64,000 bases of DNA from DATFTE01 sp963840665 (GTDB lineage: Bacteria; Acidobacteriota; Terriglobia; Terriglobales; Acidobacteriaceae). Shown piece after piece: positions 27,842 to 35,730 of the stretch (positions are counted from its first letter, which is position 1; every line of letters begins with the position of its first letter). A model generated the notes under the pieces. The model ran no database searches and was not told where the DNA came from. It saw nothing but the letters and a program-made list of their open reading frames with translations. A program made the translations under genes and the position numbers. The stretch spans positions 248,001 to 312,000 of the forward strand of contig CAWIZO010000008.1 in the NCBI GenBank assembly GCA_963840665.1, given 5' to 3'.

Positions 27842-27867
27842 GCGGTCGAGGATGAACTCTCGACCGC
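27842..27867. terminator. Hairpin between convergent genes
   Basis: GCGGTCGAG and CTCGACCGC pair perfectly around an eight-base loop, between the BNR gene stop and the convergent methyltransferase stop. It could serve both directions; no U-tract is evident. Confidence 0.45.
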
Positions 27868-27884
27868 CGAGATTCTGCTCGCTC

Positions 27885-28940
27885 TTAGGGGCGAGCTTCG
27901 TAAACAATGTTGAATGGGGTTTCAGTCGCGCGCCGGAAGCGAGTGAAGCCCGCCGTAGTGATTACCTCTTTGATGCGCTTCTCCCCGGATTGTGCGCCCA
28001 GACACAGGCCAACTTCCTGCGAGCGTGAGCAAGGCGTGCATAGCAACGTCGAGAACGAGTAATAAACACGCCCCACCGGATTGAGGTTGTCTTTCAGTTC
28101 ATCGTTCGCGAATGGCTCGACGATCATCCACGTTCCGTTTTTGCCTAGCGAATTACGAACGTGGGTGGCAGCTCCGACTGGATCACCCATGTCGTGCAGG
28201 CAATCAAAAACCGCGACGAAGTCGTAGTCCTTGCCGGGAAACTCTTTCGCCTTGGCCACTTCAAAGGTTACGCGATCGGCGACGCCTTCTCGCTTGGCGG
28301 TTTCGCGCGCTCCCTCAATGGACTTATCGTGATAGTCGAATCCGAAAAAGTGGGAGTTGGGGAATGCCTTCGCCAGCAAAAGCGTTGACGCGCCTTTACC
28401 GCAGCCCACATCAGCCACTCGCGCTCCTCGTTCGAGTTTTTGCTGTACACCCTCGAGCGCCGGAATCCAGGTAGTGACGAGATTGGCTGCGTATCCAGGA
28501 CGGAAAAACTTCTCGCAGCCGTGGAATACGCCGTCATCATGCTCGTGCCAGCCCATCCCGGCCCCGGAGCGGAACGAATCGGCGATTCGCGGCACGGCAG
28601 CAAGGGAGCCGAGAGCCAATTGAAATGCCCCGGGCAGATAGGCCGGGCTGTCCTCTTTGGCTAGAGCGAAAGCCTGTTCCTCGGTAAGACTGAACTTGTG
28701 GGTCTTTTCATCGTAGGTCACGTAACCGCCCGCCGCTTGCGAGGCCAGCCATTCGCGGACGTAGCGTTCATCGGTTGAAGTTTTGACGGAAAGCTCGGCT
28801 GAAGTCATAGGCTCGGTTGCGAGCGCCTTATACAGTCCAAGCTTGTCTCCGATGACGACCATTCCGGCGTGCACCGCCGCCCCCAGATCGCCAACGAACC
28901 GCCCCATAAAAGCATTCAGTTTGTCCATGTCGATTGCCAC
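27885..28940 (-). CDS. Class I SAM-dependent methyltransferase with N-terminal winged helix
   Basis: GTG 28940 lies six bases after GGAGG and is preferred to 28967. Residues about 15-85 form a winged-helix dimerisation domain typical of small-molecule O-methyltransferases (GLYKALATEPMTSAELSVKT). The Rossmann domain begins at ARVADVGCGKGASTLLLAKA, with FFGFDYHDKSIEGAR (acidic ribose ligand) and DFVAVFDCLHDMGDP. The substrate is unknown; close relatives are annotated only as methyltransferases. A cysteine-containing stretch (LLCTPCSRSQE) near the C-terminus is characteristic of this subgroup. Confidence 0.85.
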   Translation of the reverse strand: MAIDMDKLNAFMGRFVGDLGAAVHAGMVVIGDKLGLYKALATEPMTSAELSVKTSTDERYVREWLASQAAGGYVTYDEKTHKFSLTEEQAFALAKEDSPAYLPGAFQLALGSLAAVPRIADSFRSGAGMGWHEHDDGVFHGCEKFFRPGYAANLVTTWIPALEGVQQKLERGARVADVGCGKGASTLLLAKAFPNSHFFGFDYHDKSIEGARETAKREGVADRVTFEVAKAKEFPGKDYDFVAVFDCLHDMGDPVGAATHVRNSLGKNGTWMIVEPFANDELKDNLNPVGRVYYSFSTLLCTPCSRSQEVGLCLGAQSGEKRIKEVITTAGFTRFRRATETPFNIVYEARP

Positions 28941-28946
28941 AGGTAC

Positions 28947-28951
28947 CCTCC
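28947..28951 (-). promoter_or_regulatory. Ribosome-binding site favouring the GTG start
   Basis: GGAGG on the minus strand is six bases from GTG 28940 and far from the alternative ATG codons at 28967 and 28928. Confidence 0.6.
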
Positions 28952-28994
28952 TAAACAGTGGGAGCATTTTAGTGCAACCAAACGGAACTGTTTG

Positions 28995-29978
28995 TCAAAA
29001 ACGTGTAGAAGGTTGTCTGCTAGGAATTGACACGCTCCCGGATTTGGGCAGGAGATGAAAATAGCGGTTAGCTTTTTTCACATCTTTCGATATCTGCAAC
29101 TTCAGCGCTTCGATCGAAGGAAACTTGATCTCATCACGCAGGCGGTCGAGGAAGCAAATCTCGACTTCAGTGTCAGGATTGAGTTCGACGGGATGGAAAT
29201 TCAAAAGATGCGTTTCGATGGCGAACGAATCGCCGCCGAACGTGGGGCGATTCCCGACGTTCGTCACTGCGTCGAAACTTTCTCCCGCCACACGCACACG
29301 GGTGATGTATACGCCGTCGCGTGGAACCATTTCTTCGTACCGGCTGAGGTTGATGGTGGGTACAGTGTATTTCGATCCGTAGCCACGCCCCCGGCCCGGC
29401 GTGGAAAGAATGCTGAAAGGCTTCCCGAGAAGGTGACGTGCCCGATTGACCCGGCCCTCGCCCAGTAATTTGCGAATGTGGGTGCTGGAGACAGGTTCTC
29501 CGCGAAGAGTCATCTCCGCATAAATTTTGACGTCGAATCCCATCTCGCGTCCCAGATCCGAGAGCATAGTCACGTCGCCCGAAGCCTTGTGTCCAAAGCG
29601 GAAGTTGTAGCCCTCATGCACTTCGCGCGCGCGCAGCTTATTTTTCAGAATCTCATCTGCGAATTGGTGAGGCGTCATTAGCGAGAGATCGCGCGTGAAG
29701 GGGAGGAGAACCACGGCGTCGAGGCCCGTCTCTTCGAGCAGGCGCAGCTTCTCAGGGGTAGGTGTAATCAGCTTCAACCCAGAATCGGGACGCAGAATGC
29801 GGACGGGATGCGGATCGAAGGTAACGGCGACAGCCTTGGCGCTCTCCTGCCGGGCACGCTCCACCATTTCCCGGATTACGTAACGGTGGGCGCGGTGCAC
29901 GCCGTCAAAATTCCCCACACTTAAGATTGAGGGTCCGAAATCTGGCGGAATGTCTTCGAGCTTTCGAAAAACCTGCAT
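28995..29978 (-). CDS. ribF: Bifunctional riboflavin kinase / FAD synthetase
   Basis: RibF phosphorylates riboflavin to FMN and adenylylates it to FAD. The FAD synthetase half carries LSVGNFDGVHRAHRYVIREM (HxGH-like nucleotidyltransferase motif, here HRAH) and EPVSSTHIRKLLGEGRV. The flavokinase half has GRGRGYGSKYTVPTINL, then TNVGNRPTFGGD and VEICFLDRLRDEIKF. I take ATG 29978 as start because the open extension to 30020 is encoded by a CAATTGC repeat. The 327-aa length is normal. Confidence 0.93.
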   Translation of the reverse strand: MQVFRKLEDIPPDFGPSILSVGNFDGVHRAHRYVIREMVERARQESAKAVAVTFDPHPVRILRPDSGLKLITPTPEKLRLLEETGLDAVVLLPFTRDLSLMTPHQFADEILKNKLRAREVHEGYNFRFGHKASGDVTMLSDLGREMGFDVKIYAEMTLRGEPVSSTHIRKLLGEGRVNRARHLLGKPFSILSTPGRGRGYGSKYTVPTINLSRYEEMVPRDGVYITRVRVAGESFDAVTNVGNRPTFGGDSFAIETHLLNFHPVELNPDTEVEICFLDRLRDEIKFPSIEALKLQISKDVKKANRYFHLLPKSGSVSIPSRQPSTRF

Positions 29979-29995
29979 GCGCGTATTTCCGATTT

Positions 29996-30041
29996 TCAAT
30001 TGCCAATTGCCAATTGCCAATTGGAAATTGGCAATTCCTTT
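29996..30041. repeat. CAATTGC tandem repeat
   Basis: Four tandem copies of CCAATTG/CAATTGC followed by an inverted GGAAATTGGCAATTCC arm fill the gap between ribF and the hydrolase gene. A similar AT-rich CAATTG-type stretch occurs at 55399-55492. Confidence 0.7.
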
Positions 30042-30811
30042 CAGATCTCAAACTCCAGTTTCATGCCGTCATACGAGAGCCGCACATGCGAAGGTAGCGA
30101 TGCGTTCGTGGCGTCATGCGGCAAATCGTGGCAGATGTGAGTGAAAAATGCGCGTTTGGGCTGCACTCGGTCCACGATGCGCAACGAGTTCTCGACCGTG
30201 GAATGGGTTGGATGGGGTTTGTGGCGCAAAGCATCAAGAAACAGGATTTCCAATCCCTGCAACTGCGCAAACGATGCTTCGGGAATCTCGCTGAAGTCGG
30301 TCAGATAAGCGGCTGAGCCGAAGCGGAATCCGATGATCTCCAAGTCACCATGCATGACTCTGACCGGTTCAAAACGCGCGCCAAAGAGCTCCACGGGTCC
30401 GTCGATCGGATTCAGTTCAACCTGCGCGAGGCCGCCGTATTTGTAGGTCGGATCGAAAATGTAACGGAACATGTTGCGCAGGAAGTCCGCCGCGTCGGGC
30501 CGGGCATAAAGCGGAATTCGGTCGCGGCGATGAAAGCTCAGAGGGCGGAGGTCGTCGATCCCTAGAATGTGGTCGGCATGGGTGTGCGTATACAAAACGG
30601 CGTCGAGCGATCGAATCTGCTCACGGATCGCCTGTTCGCGAAAATCAGGAGTAGTGTCGATGAGTACAGTCTTGCCGTTGTACTCAATCATCACCGAGGG
30701 GCGAGTACGCCGGTCGTGCGGATCGGGAGAATGGCACACCACGCAGTCGCAACCAATCGTGGGCACACCCATCGACGTCCCGCTGCCCAACACGGTGAGC
30801 GTCGCCTTCAT
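30041..30811 (-). CDS. Metallo-beta-lactamase-fold hydrolase (PhnP/RNase Z-like)
   Basis: This 256-aa protein has the PhnP-type start LTVLGSGTSMGVPTIGCDC with zinc-binding cysteines (GCDCVVC), the HTHADHILGIDDLRP motif, MHGDLEIIGF and AYLTDFSEIPE, and the distal ligand in FFTHICHDLPHD. That set is typical of phosphodiesterases acting on cyclic nucleotides or carbon-phosphorus lyase intermediates. No phn genes are nearby, so a generic phosphodiesterase role is more likely. It overlaps the upstream DUF1844 gene by four bases (ATGA), implying translational coupling. Confidence 0.9.
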   Translation of the reverse strand: MKATLTVLGSGTSMGVPTIGCDCVVCHSPDPHDRRTRPSVMIEYNGKTVLIDTTPDFREQAIREQIRSLDAVLYTHTHADHILGIDDLRPLSFHRRDRIPLYARPDAADFLRNMFRYIFDPTYKYGGLAQVELNPIDGPVELFGARFEPVRVMHGDLEIIGFRFGSAAYLTDFSEIPEASFAQLQGLEILFLDALRHKPHPTHSTVENSLRIVDRVQPKRAFFTHICHDLPHDATNASLPSHVRLSYDGMKLEFEI

Positions 30812-31395
30812 CGTCCCGTGGTTCCGGTACCCGGCGCGGCTTGTGGCGGACGAGCCAAAGCGTTGGTCACTTCGACGTAGGCCATGCGCAGCTCATATAG
30901 ACAGTTCTGAAGGAAGTTCTCTTCGGCGCTAGTGAGGTTGCCCTTGGTTTTCTCGGCGACAATGCTGAGTGTATCGATAGTTTGCCGCGCGCCGATCAAG
31001 TCGAGCCGAGGCTGCCCGCCTTCTTCGTGCATCATGCCGAGCTGCAGCATGGCTGTCATGTACAGTGACGCCATGAAGCGCTCGAAAGTCATTTCCAGTT
31101 CTTTGGCGGAGTGGCCGCTGAGTTCGACACGCGTGTCGAGTTCCTTCGAAGATTTGCGGTAGGCGTCGGCCTGCTCCTGTTGCTCGGCAGCGGTCGGTGG
31201 AGGCGGCGCAGGTTCCTGCGCGGCAGCTTCCGGTTCCGCCGTGGCCGCTGTTGCGGCAGGCCCTGGCGCCGCGGGAGCTTCTACTGGCGGAGGCGCGGTC
31301 TGCTTTTCTTCCACAGTTTCTTTGCGCATTTCGCCGTCGGATGTGAACAAGCGGCGATCGGTTACGGTAAAACTGTCCTGTTTCTTCTCAGACAT
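30808..31395 (-). CDS. DUF1844 domain protein
   Basis: A charged N-terminus and an Ala/Pro/Glu-rich linker (about residues 35-75) lead to a DUF1844 domain at about 95-180: FERFMASLYMTAMLQLGMMH, RLDLIGARQTIDTLSIVAEK, TKGNLTSAEENFLQNCLYEL, RMAYVEV. The family is common in Acidobacteria and Deltaproteobacteria and its function is unknown. It is translationally coupled to the downstream hydrolase and lies nine bases after ygfZ, so the three form an operon. Confidence 0.9.
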   Translation of the reverse strand: MSEKKQDSFTVTDRRLFTSDGEMRKETVEEKQTAPPPVEAPAAPGPAATAATAEPEAAAQEPAPPPPTAAEQQEQADAYRKSSKELDTRVELSGHSAKELEMTFERFMASLYMTAMLQLGMMHEEGGQPRLDLIGARQTIDTLSIVAEKTKGNLTSAEENFLQNCLYELRMAYVEVTNALARPPQAAPGTGTTGR

Positions 31396-31404
31396 GGTTG
31401 GTCC

Positions 31405-32418
31405 TTAGAAAATGTTTTGGAATGGCAATTCTGAGACGATCGCCTCGCGGCCCCCGATCAGAACCTTCTTGCCAGGAGCTCCAGCCTCGCGGCGAATGTA
31501 CCCCAAGGCGACTTTCCGCTCCGACCAGTCGAGCGGCAGGGAAGCGGCGCTGGTGATCTCTCCAACATCTTTGCCGTCGAGCTCGATTTTCGACCCCGCA
31601 ACAGGCAAGTCGCCCGAGATTTCGAATCCGGTAAATTTGCGATGTACACTCCCGCGCGAACGGATACGCTCGACGATCTCCTGCCCGATGTAACATCCTT
31701 TGCTGAAGTGCAGCGCCCGGGCTTGCTCCGTTTCCTGCGGCAAGTCGCGTTCGCGAATGTCTTGACCGTACCGGGGTATGCCGCTCGCAACGCGAAGCAA
31801 CTCAAGCGAAGCCGGACTAACAGGCGTCGCGCCCGCTTTACGTAGTGATTCTGTCAAAGTGAAGGCGTTGTCTTTCCCCAGCCATAATTCGTAAGAAGTG
31901 ACGCTGGGATTGTCGCCGCGAACCACGGTGAGGACGATGTCGTTCCAGGTAACATCGGCGAACTGCAGCGGCTCTAAATCCGGCACAACGATTCCCGCAG
32001 CCCTTAAAGCCACGCCCGACTTCGATCCCGCGATGCCAATGGCGCTGAGATCGCTGAGCGTCGTTACTTCCACGTCATCCATGATGATGTAGCGGTCGAA
32101 AATTGCGAGAATCCGGTCCAATTGCGATTGCTCGACATCGACGGTGATCGAGTCGCCACGATTGTAGGCGTAGAGGTCTCCCTGAATGTGTCCCTGCGGA
32201 TTCAGCAGGAAGGCATAGAGGCCATGTCCGGTCGCAAGATCGCGGATATTGTTCGTGACCATGCCATTCAGCCAGCGCACACGATCTTCGCCACGCAGCG
32301 AGACCTTCGAGCGGGAGCTTAAATCGTAGACACCACACCCCGTCCGCAACGCGGCGAACTCGCTGCGCAAACCCGTGTTATCCGTAGCTGTCTCGTTCTG
32401 TGAAGAGGCCACACTCAT
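31405..32418 (-). CDS. ygfZ: Folate-binding Fe-S cluster repair protein YgfZ
   Basis: A GcvT-like fold protein of 337 aa. The diagnostic YgfZ motif KGCYIGQEIVERIRSRG is present; its cysteine is required in E. coli for maintenance of certain [4Fe-4S] enzymes with tetrahydrofolate as cofactor. N-terminal features RVRWLNGMVTNNIRDL and GLYAFLLNPQGHIQGDLYAY match the family. First gene of a ygfZ-DUF1844-hydrolase operon. Confidence 0.92.
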   Translation of the reverse strand: MSVASSQNETATDNTGLRSEFAALRTGCGVYDLSSRSKVSLRGEDRVRWLNGMVTNNIRDLATGHGLYAFLLNPQGHIQGDLYAYNRGDSITVDVEQSQLDRILAIFDRYIIMDDVEVTTLSDLSAIGIAGSKSGVALRAAGIVVPDLEPLQFADVTWNDIVLTVVRGDNPSVTSYELWLGKDNAFTLTESLRKAGATPVSPASLELLRVASGIPRYGQDIRERDLPQETEQARALHFSKGCYIGQEIVERIRSRGSVHRKFTGFEISGDLPVAGSKIELDGKDVGEITSAASLPLDWSERKVALGYIRREAGAPGKKVLIGGREAIVSELPFQNIF

Positions 32419-32552
32419 GGCTTAATACTCAATTATAGCGGACGGAAACCGGGTTGGCGGACATGCCCGGCGACTGATGGTTTGTAACGAAGGAAGTGAT
32501 CTCTCCTGCTAAGAATGACAATCCTCCTGGTTAGTTGATACTCTCTTTTCCC

Positions 32553-33620
32553 GTGAGCACGAAAAAGCGAATCGCGACTCTTCCAGGAGACGGCATCGGC
32601 CGCGAGGTTATTCCCCAGGCTGTCAATGCCATCCAAGCAAGCGGTGCACCAGTCGAACTTACCGAGTTCGATTGGGGAGCTGACCGTTATCTCAAAGACG
32701 GAGTTACCGTTCCGCCCGACGGTTTCGCCATGCTCGGACGCGACTTCGATGCCATTTTGCTCGGCGCCTTTGGCGATCCTCGCGTGAAAACCAATATCCA
32801 TGCCAAAGAGATTCTATTGGGCATGCGCTTCAAGATGGATTTGTACGCCAATGTGCGCCCTGTGCGCCTGATGGATGCGGCGCTGTGTCCGCTGAAGGGC
32901 GTCACCGAGAAAGACATCGATTTCGTCGTGATCCGGGAGAACACCGAAGGCGTTTACACCGATGGCGGCGGCGTCTTTAAGCAAGGTACTCCAGACGAGA
33001 TCGCCACCCAGGAAGACATCAATACGCGAAAGGGCGTGGAGCGCATCGTTCGCTACGCCTTCGAATACTGCGAGTGGCATAAGAGACTTGACGGCTCTCC
33101 GCGGAAAAAAGTGCTGATGTGCGACAAGTCGAACGCCATGACTCACGCGGGAGGCCTGTGGCAGCGCACATTTAGAGAGGTCAGCCAGGAGTATCCGCAG
33201 ATCACGCCGGAACATATGTACGTCGATGCTCTGTGCATGCAGATGGTGCGTGATCCGCGACAGTTCGACGTGATCGTCACCAACAATATGTTTGGGGACA
33301 TCATCACCGATCTAGCGGCCGGGCTGCAGGGTGGGCTGGGGATGGCGGCAAGCGGAAACATTCATCCGGGTAAGACGTCGATGTTCGAGCCGGTGCACGG
33401 TTCGGCGCCGCCGATTGCGGGGAAGAATATTGCCAATCCCTTCGGAGCGATTCTGACAGCGGCCATGATGCTGAATCATCTGGGGCTGACGAACGAAGCC
33501 GAGAAGATTGAATCGGCCGTACTGGCGGCTGTGCATGAGAAACGAACGACGCAAGACATAGGTGGGGCGCTGGGCACGCGCGAAACCGGCGAATGGGTGG
33601 CAAAAAGGGTTGTCGGATAG
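32553..33620 (+). CDS. Isocitrate/isopropylmalate dehydrogenase family protein (LeuB-like)
   Basis: A 355-aa beta-decarboxylating dehydrogenase. GTG 32553 gives the standard N-terminus KKRIATLPGDGIGREVIPQA. Other landmarks: LYANVRPVRLMD (substrate arginines), FVVIRENTEGVYTDGGG, MCDKSNAMTHAGGLW, the metal-binding aspartates of NNMFGDIITDLAAGLQGGLG and the cofactor site HGSAPPIAGKNIANP. The motif context fits 3-isopropylmalate or tartrate/homoisocitrate dehydrogenases. Without leuA, leuC or leuD nearby the substrate stays open, so I give no gene symbol. Confidence 0.88.
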   Translation: MSTKKRIATLPGDGIGREVIPQAVNAIQASGAPVELTEFDWGADRYLKDGVTVPPDGFAMLGRDFDAILLGAFGDPRVKTNIHAKEILLGMRFKMDLYANVRPVRLMDAALCPLKGVTEKDIDFVVIRENTEGVYTDGGGVFKQGTPDEIATQEDINTRKGVERIVRYAFEYCEWHKRLDGSPRKKVLMCDKSNAMTHAGGLWQRTFREVSQEYPQITPEHMYVDALCMQMVRDPRQFDVIVTNNMFGDIITDLAAGLQGGLGMAASGNIHPGKTSMFEPVHGSAPPIAGKNIANPFGAILTAAMMLNHLGLTNEAEKIESAVLAAVHEKRTTQDIGGALGTRETGEWVAKRVVG

Positions 33621-33641
33621 CACCTTAGCGACCTTTGCGTG

Positions 33642-33671
33642 CTTTGCGGTTAAGACTTTTTTGCCGCAAAG
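33642..33671. repeat. Weak hairpin / dispersed CTTTGCG repeat
   Basis: CTTTGCGG and CCGCAAAG pair around a 14-base T-rich loop, after ACCTTTGCGTG. This resembles a widespread intergenic repeat and may also terminate the dehydrogenase gene. Confidence 0.35.
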
Positions 33672-33689
33672 ACCGCATACGGGAAGAAA

Positions 33690-34175
33690 TCAGTTAAACG
33701 TGGCCCGCAACCTTCTGATCCCTGCTAGAGCCGCTGTGTATCTCTTATCGAGCGCATATGCCTTCGCATAACATTGTTTCGCCCGTGTCCAGTCATGTTT
33801 GTGCTCGTACACTCGTCCTAGATTGAAGTGGGGATAGCAGCGCGCTTCATACCGCTTAGCCTCCATGGCCTTTTCGAACCATGGAATCGCTTCGTCCCAT
33901 TTTCCTTGTTCAATCAGGTAAGCCCCGATATCGTTGTAGGGATTGCCAAACTCCGGATCGACTTTAATGGCTTCGTGGCATTCGGCGATAGCGCGCGTGT
34001 AATCGCCGAGGAAGGAATACGTCCAGCCGCGAAAGGTGTAGGCCTCGGCAGTGGGGAAGGCCTCGATGGACTTGCTGTAGAACTCGATTGCCTGGTGGTA
34101 GTCGCCGGCCATTTGCAGTTCGTAGGCCTGGCGAAAACATTCAGCGGCGGTCTCGCGAGGATCGGTGTCTGACAT
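33690..34175 (-). CDS. TPR-repeat protein
   Basis: At least three tetratricopeptide repeats are visible: RQAYELQMAGDYHQAIEFYS, AYTFRGWTYSFLGDYTRAIA, DIGAYLIEQGKWDEAIPWFE, plus a partial fourth (YPHFNLGRVYEHKHDWTRAK). ATG 34175 (MSDTDPRE) is chosen over 34199. No signal peptide, so probably a cytoplasmic protein-protein interaction module. Its start is only about 10 bp from the start of the divergent metalloprotease gene, so their promoters must overlap each other's coding sequences. Confidence 0.87.
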   Translation of the reverse strand: MSDTDPRETAAECFRQAYELQMAGDYHQAIEFYSKSIEAFPTAEAYTFRGWTYSFLGDYTRAIAECHEAIKVDPEFGNPYNDIGAYLIEQGKWDEAIPWFEKAMEAKRYEARCYPHFNLGRVYEHKHDWTRAKQCYAKAYALDKRYTAALAGIRRLRATFN

Positions 34176-34185
34176 AAAGTACTCA

Positions 34186-35715
34186 ATGACCGAATTCAAG
34201 AAATTTTATCGAAAATTCGCGAGTCCGCTCACGCTGATTTGGCTGGTGGCTTTTCTCGGCGTCACGCTAGGTTGTGCTCACAAGACGGTGGCGCAACAAC
34301 CACCGCCCCCACCTGCCGCATCCTCCACGACGAACGATGCGAAACCGGTCGCTGCCGAGGCTTACCCCGACAGCAAGATTTCCTCCAAAGAAGCGGAAGA
34401 GCTCTTCCAACAGGTCGATGAGATTCTCAAGTTCGCCAGCGATGACACCGGGCTGCCGATCAAAAAGCAAGTGAAGCGCCGACTCACCAGCCGCAACGAA
34501 GTCGAGGCCTATTTGCAAAAGAACATGGCCGAAGACAAGGACGCGCAGCGATTGAGCCGGTCTCAGCTGGTGCTGAAGAAATTCGGATTGCTGCCACGCG
34601 ACTTCGATCTGCAGACTTTTCTGGTGGCGCTGCTGAAAGAACAAGTGGCCGGATACTACGATCCCAAGACCAAGACCGTGAACCTTCTCGATTGGGTGGG
34701 GATCGAGCAGCAAAAGCCGGTGATGGCGCATGAACTCACCCACGCGCTGCAAGACCAGTCGTTCGGACTGGAAAGATGGATGAAGGAAGGTGATGTCGAT
34801 CTCGACACGAAAAAAGACATAACCAGCGAAGACATCGAACGTGACGAGATCACGACTGCGCGGCAAGCGATAATTGAGGGGCAAGCAATGGTCACTCTGG
34901 TGAACTACATGCTGGCACCGACCGGGCAGACGGTAAAAGATTCTCCTCAAGTGGTCGAGGCTCTAAAACAGGGAATGCTGACGGGCACGCCAGATTCTGT
35001 GCAGTTTCACAACGCTCCGATCTTTCTGAAAGAGGCTCTCACGTTTCCCTATCGCTATGGGCTCGATTTCGAGGCGGCTTTGCTGATAAAAGGAGGCAAA
35101 ACCAAAGCGTTCTACCAGACACTCATCAACCCCCCTCACAACACACGGCAGATTATGGAGCCGCAAACTTATCTTGCAGGCGAGAAGATTCCGCCGATGC
35201 CCATGCCTGATTTCAGAAAAGATCTAGCTGACTACGAGCGCTTCGATGTCGGCGCCATGGGCGAATTCGATGTCGCTGTGCTGATCGATCAGTATGTCGG
35301 CGAGGACGCTTCCCACCGTCTTTTTCCCGAGTGGCGTGGGGGATATTACTATGCAGCGCGGCCGAAAGGCGATCCGGCGGGTCCGTTAGGACTGCTGTAT
35401 GTGTCCCGATGGTCGACCCCCGAGAAGGCATCGGAGTTCGCAGCCATCTATGCGAAGGCGTTGTCGAGACGCTATAAACAAGTGCGCGAATCTGGCACCG
35501 TTGCGGACAAGCCGGACGCGCGGCTCGAAGCGTTGGACTCAATGACTGGGAAGCGCCTCTGGACGACAGAAGAGGGAACAGTCGAGATCGACGTCCAGGA
35601 CGACATCGTTTTCGTCAGCGAGAGCTTCGATGAAGCCAGCACGAAATTGTTGGAACAGGATGTATTAAAGACTCCGGTTGTGAAACAAGAAGCCTTGAAC
35701 CGCAAAGATCGATAA
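34186..35715 (+). CDS. Predicted lipoprotein metalloprotease (HExxH-like)
   Basis: A 509-aa protein from ATG 34186. The N-terminus has a membrane segment ending in GVTLGCAHK, a lipobox that would make it an envelope lipoprotein, followed by a proline-rich linker. The motif VMAHELTHALQDQSFGL supplies an HExxH zinc-binding site, and DEITTARQAIIEGQAMVTL may give the third (Glu) ligand. This matches uncharacterised acidobacterial metallopeptidases. Substrate unknown. Confidence 0.8.
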   Translation: MTEFKKFYRKFASPLTLIWLVAFLGVTLGCAHKTVAQQPPPPPAASSTTNDAKPVAAEAYPDSKISSKEAEELFQQVDEILKFASDDTGLPIKKQVKRRLTSRNEVEAYLQKNMAEDKDAQRLSRSQLVLKKFGLLPRDFDLQTFLVALLKEQVAGYYDPKTKTVNLLDWVGIEQQKPVMAHELTHALQDQSFGLERWMKEGDVDLDTKKDITSEDIERDEITTARQAIIEGQAMVTLVNYMLAPTGQTVKDSPQVVEALKQGMLTGTPDSVQFHNAPIFLKEALTFPYRYGLDFEAALLIKGGKTKAFYQTLINPPHNTRQIMEPQTYLAGEKIPPMPMPDFRKDLADYERFDVGAMGEFDVAVLIDQYVGEDASHRLFPEWRGGYYYAARPKGDPAGPLGLLYVSRWSTPEKASEFAAIYAKALSRRYKQVRESGTVADKPDARLEALDSMTGKRLWTTEEGTVEIDVQDDIVFVSESFDEASTKLLEQDVLKTPVVKQEALNRKDR

Positions 35716-35730
35716 GGGCGCCAAAGAAAC

